A program made the position numbers and the translations under genes. Under the pieces are notes generated by a model. It was not told the DNA's origin. It saw only the letters and a list, made by a program, of their open reading frames with translations, and did no database searches. Shown here piece by piece: positions 63,957-64,000 of a stretch of DNA of 64,000 bases (within the stretch, counting starts at the first letter, position 1; each line of letters begins with the position of its first letter). Source of the stretch: Aquimarina megaterium XH134 (GTDB lineage: Bacteria > Bacteroidota > Bacteroidia > Flavobacteriales > Flavobacteriaceae); assembly GCF_000520975.1 (NCBI RefSeq), contig NZ_JACB01000004.1:157351-221350 (forward strand), in the 5' to 3' direction.

Positions 63957-64000
63957 TTTAATACATTTGTATTAGAACTCATCTTGAGTAGTGGTTTTAA

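Overview
The window looks like chromosomal DNA from a marine flavobacterium (Bacteroidota), possibly Aquimarina or a relative. This rests on high A+T content, a SusC-type outer-membrane receptor, type IX secretion (T9SS) C-terminal domains, Bacteroidota promoter -7 elements (TAnnTTTG), Flavobacteria-type double-glycine leader peptides and a grasp-with-spasm peptide-modification locus. The genus is a guess. No rRNA, tRNA, transposase or CRISPR array was seen.

Layout. (1) 1-10952: a maltose/maltodextrin locus with the 5' part of a susC gene running off the left edge, a divergent LacI-type regulator with a perfect 16-bp operator palindrome between them, an MFS sugar transporter, beta-phosphoglucomutase, a GH65 maltose phosphorylase and two GH13 amylases. 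(2) 11173-14232: pfkA, gapA and a BadF/GlcNAc-kinase-like ATPase. Glucose-1-phosphate made by the GH65 enzyme could flow through PgmB into these glycolytic steps. (3) 14240-27080: a nitrate-assimilation island with histidine kinase, DUF4202, nirD and nirB on the minus strand, and response regulator, nitrate transporter, a nitrate reductase fused to an FAD/BFD module, and a rubredoxin-tailed siroheme-reductase-like protein on the plus strand. Three of its promoters share one palindrome directly abutting a TAnnTTTG element. (4) 27149-54.5 kb: mixed genes, including an S41 peptidase, hybrid kinase, patatin-like membrane protein, a Xre/RES toxin-antitoxin pair, M13 and M16 lipoprotein peptidases, lysC, comM, a TPR/AraC regulator, a T9SS cargo protein, a Cys-rich double-glycine peptide, and an operon of DUF2891, an Nramp-like transporter and pxpABC.

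(5) 55.4-61.4 kb is the most unusual region. It is a minus-strand RiPP (ribosomally made, modified peptide) cluster: an ATP-grasp ligase, a small overlapping ORF, a SPASM-domain protein, then six precursor genes, a LanC-type cyclase, and three more precursor genes. The nine precursors share a near-invariant leader ending GGD and have hypervariable Ser/Thr/Asn/Cys-rich cores. No LanB dehydratase, protease or exporter is visible. Remnants of the gwsS 3' end and the lanC 5' end flank the three-gene array, so the whole array appears to have been duplicated around lanC. One copy has lost its ATG (ATA). (6) 62087-63956: a small Cys-containing protein, a multi-pass membrane protein and a histidine kinase, overlapping or touching, preceded by GGGG/CCCC inverted repeats.
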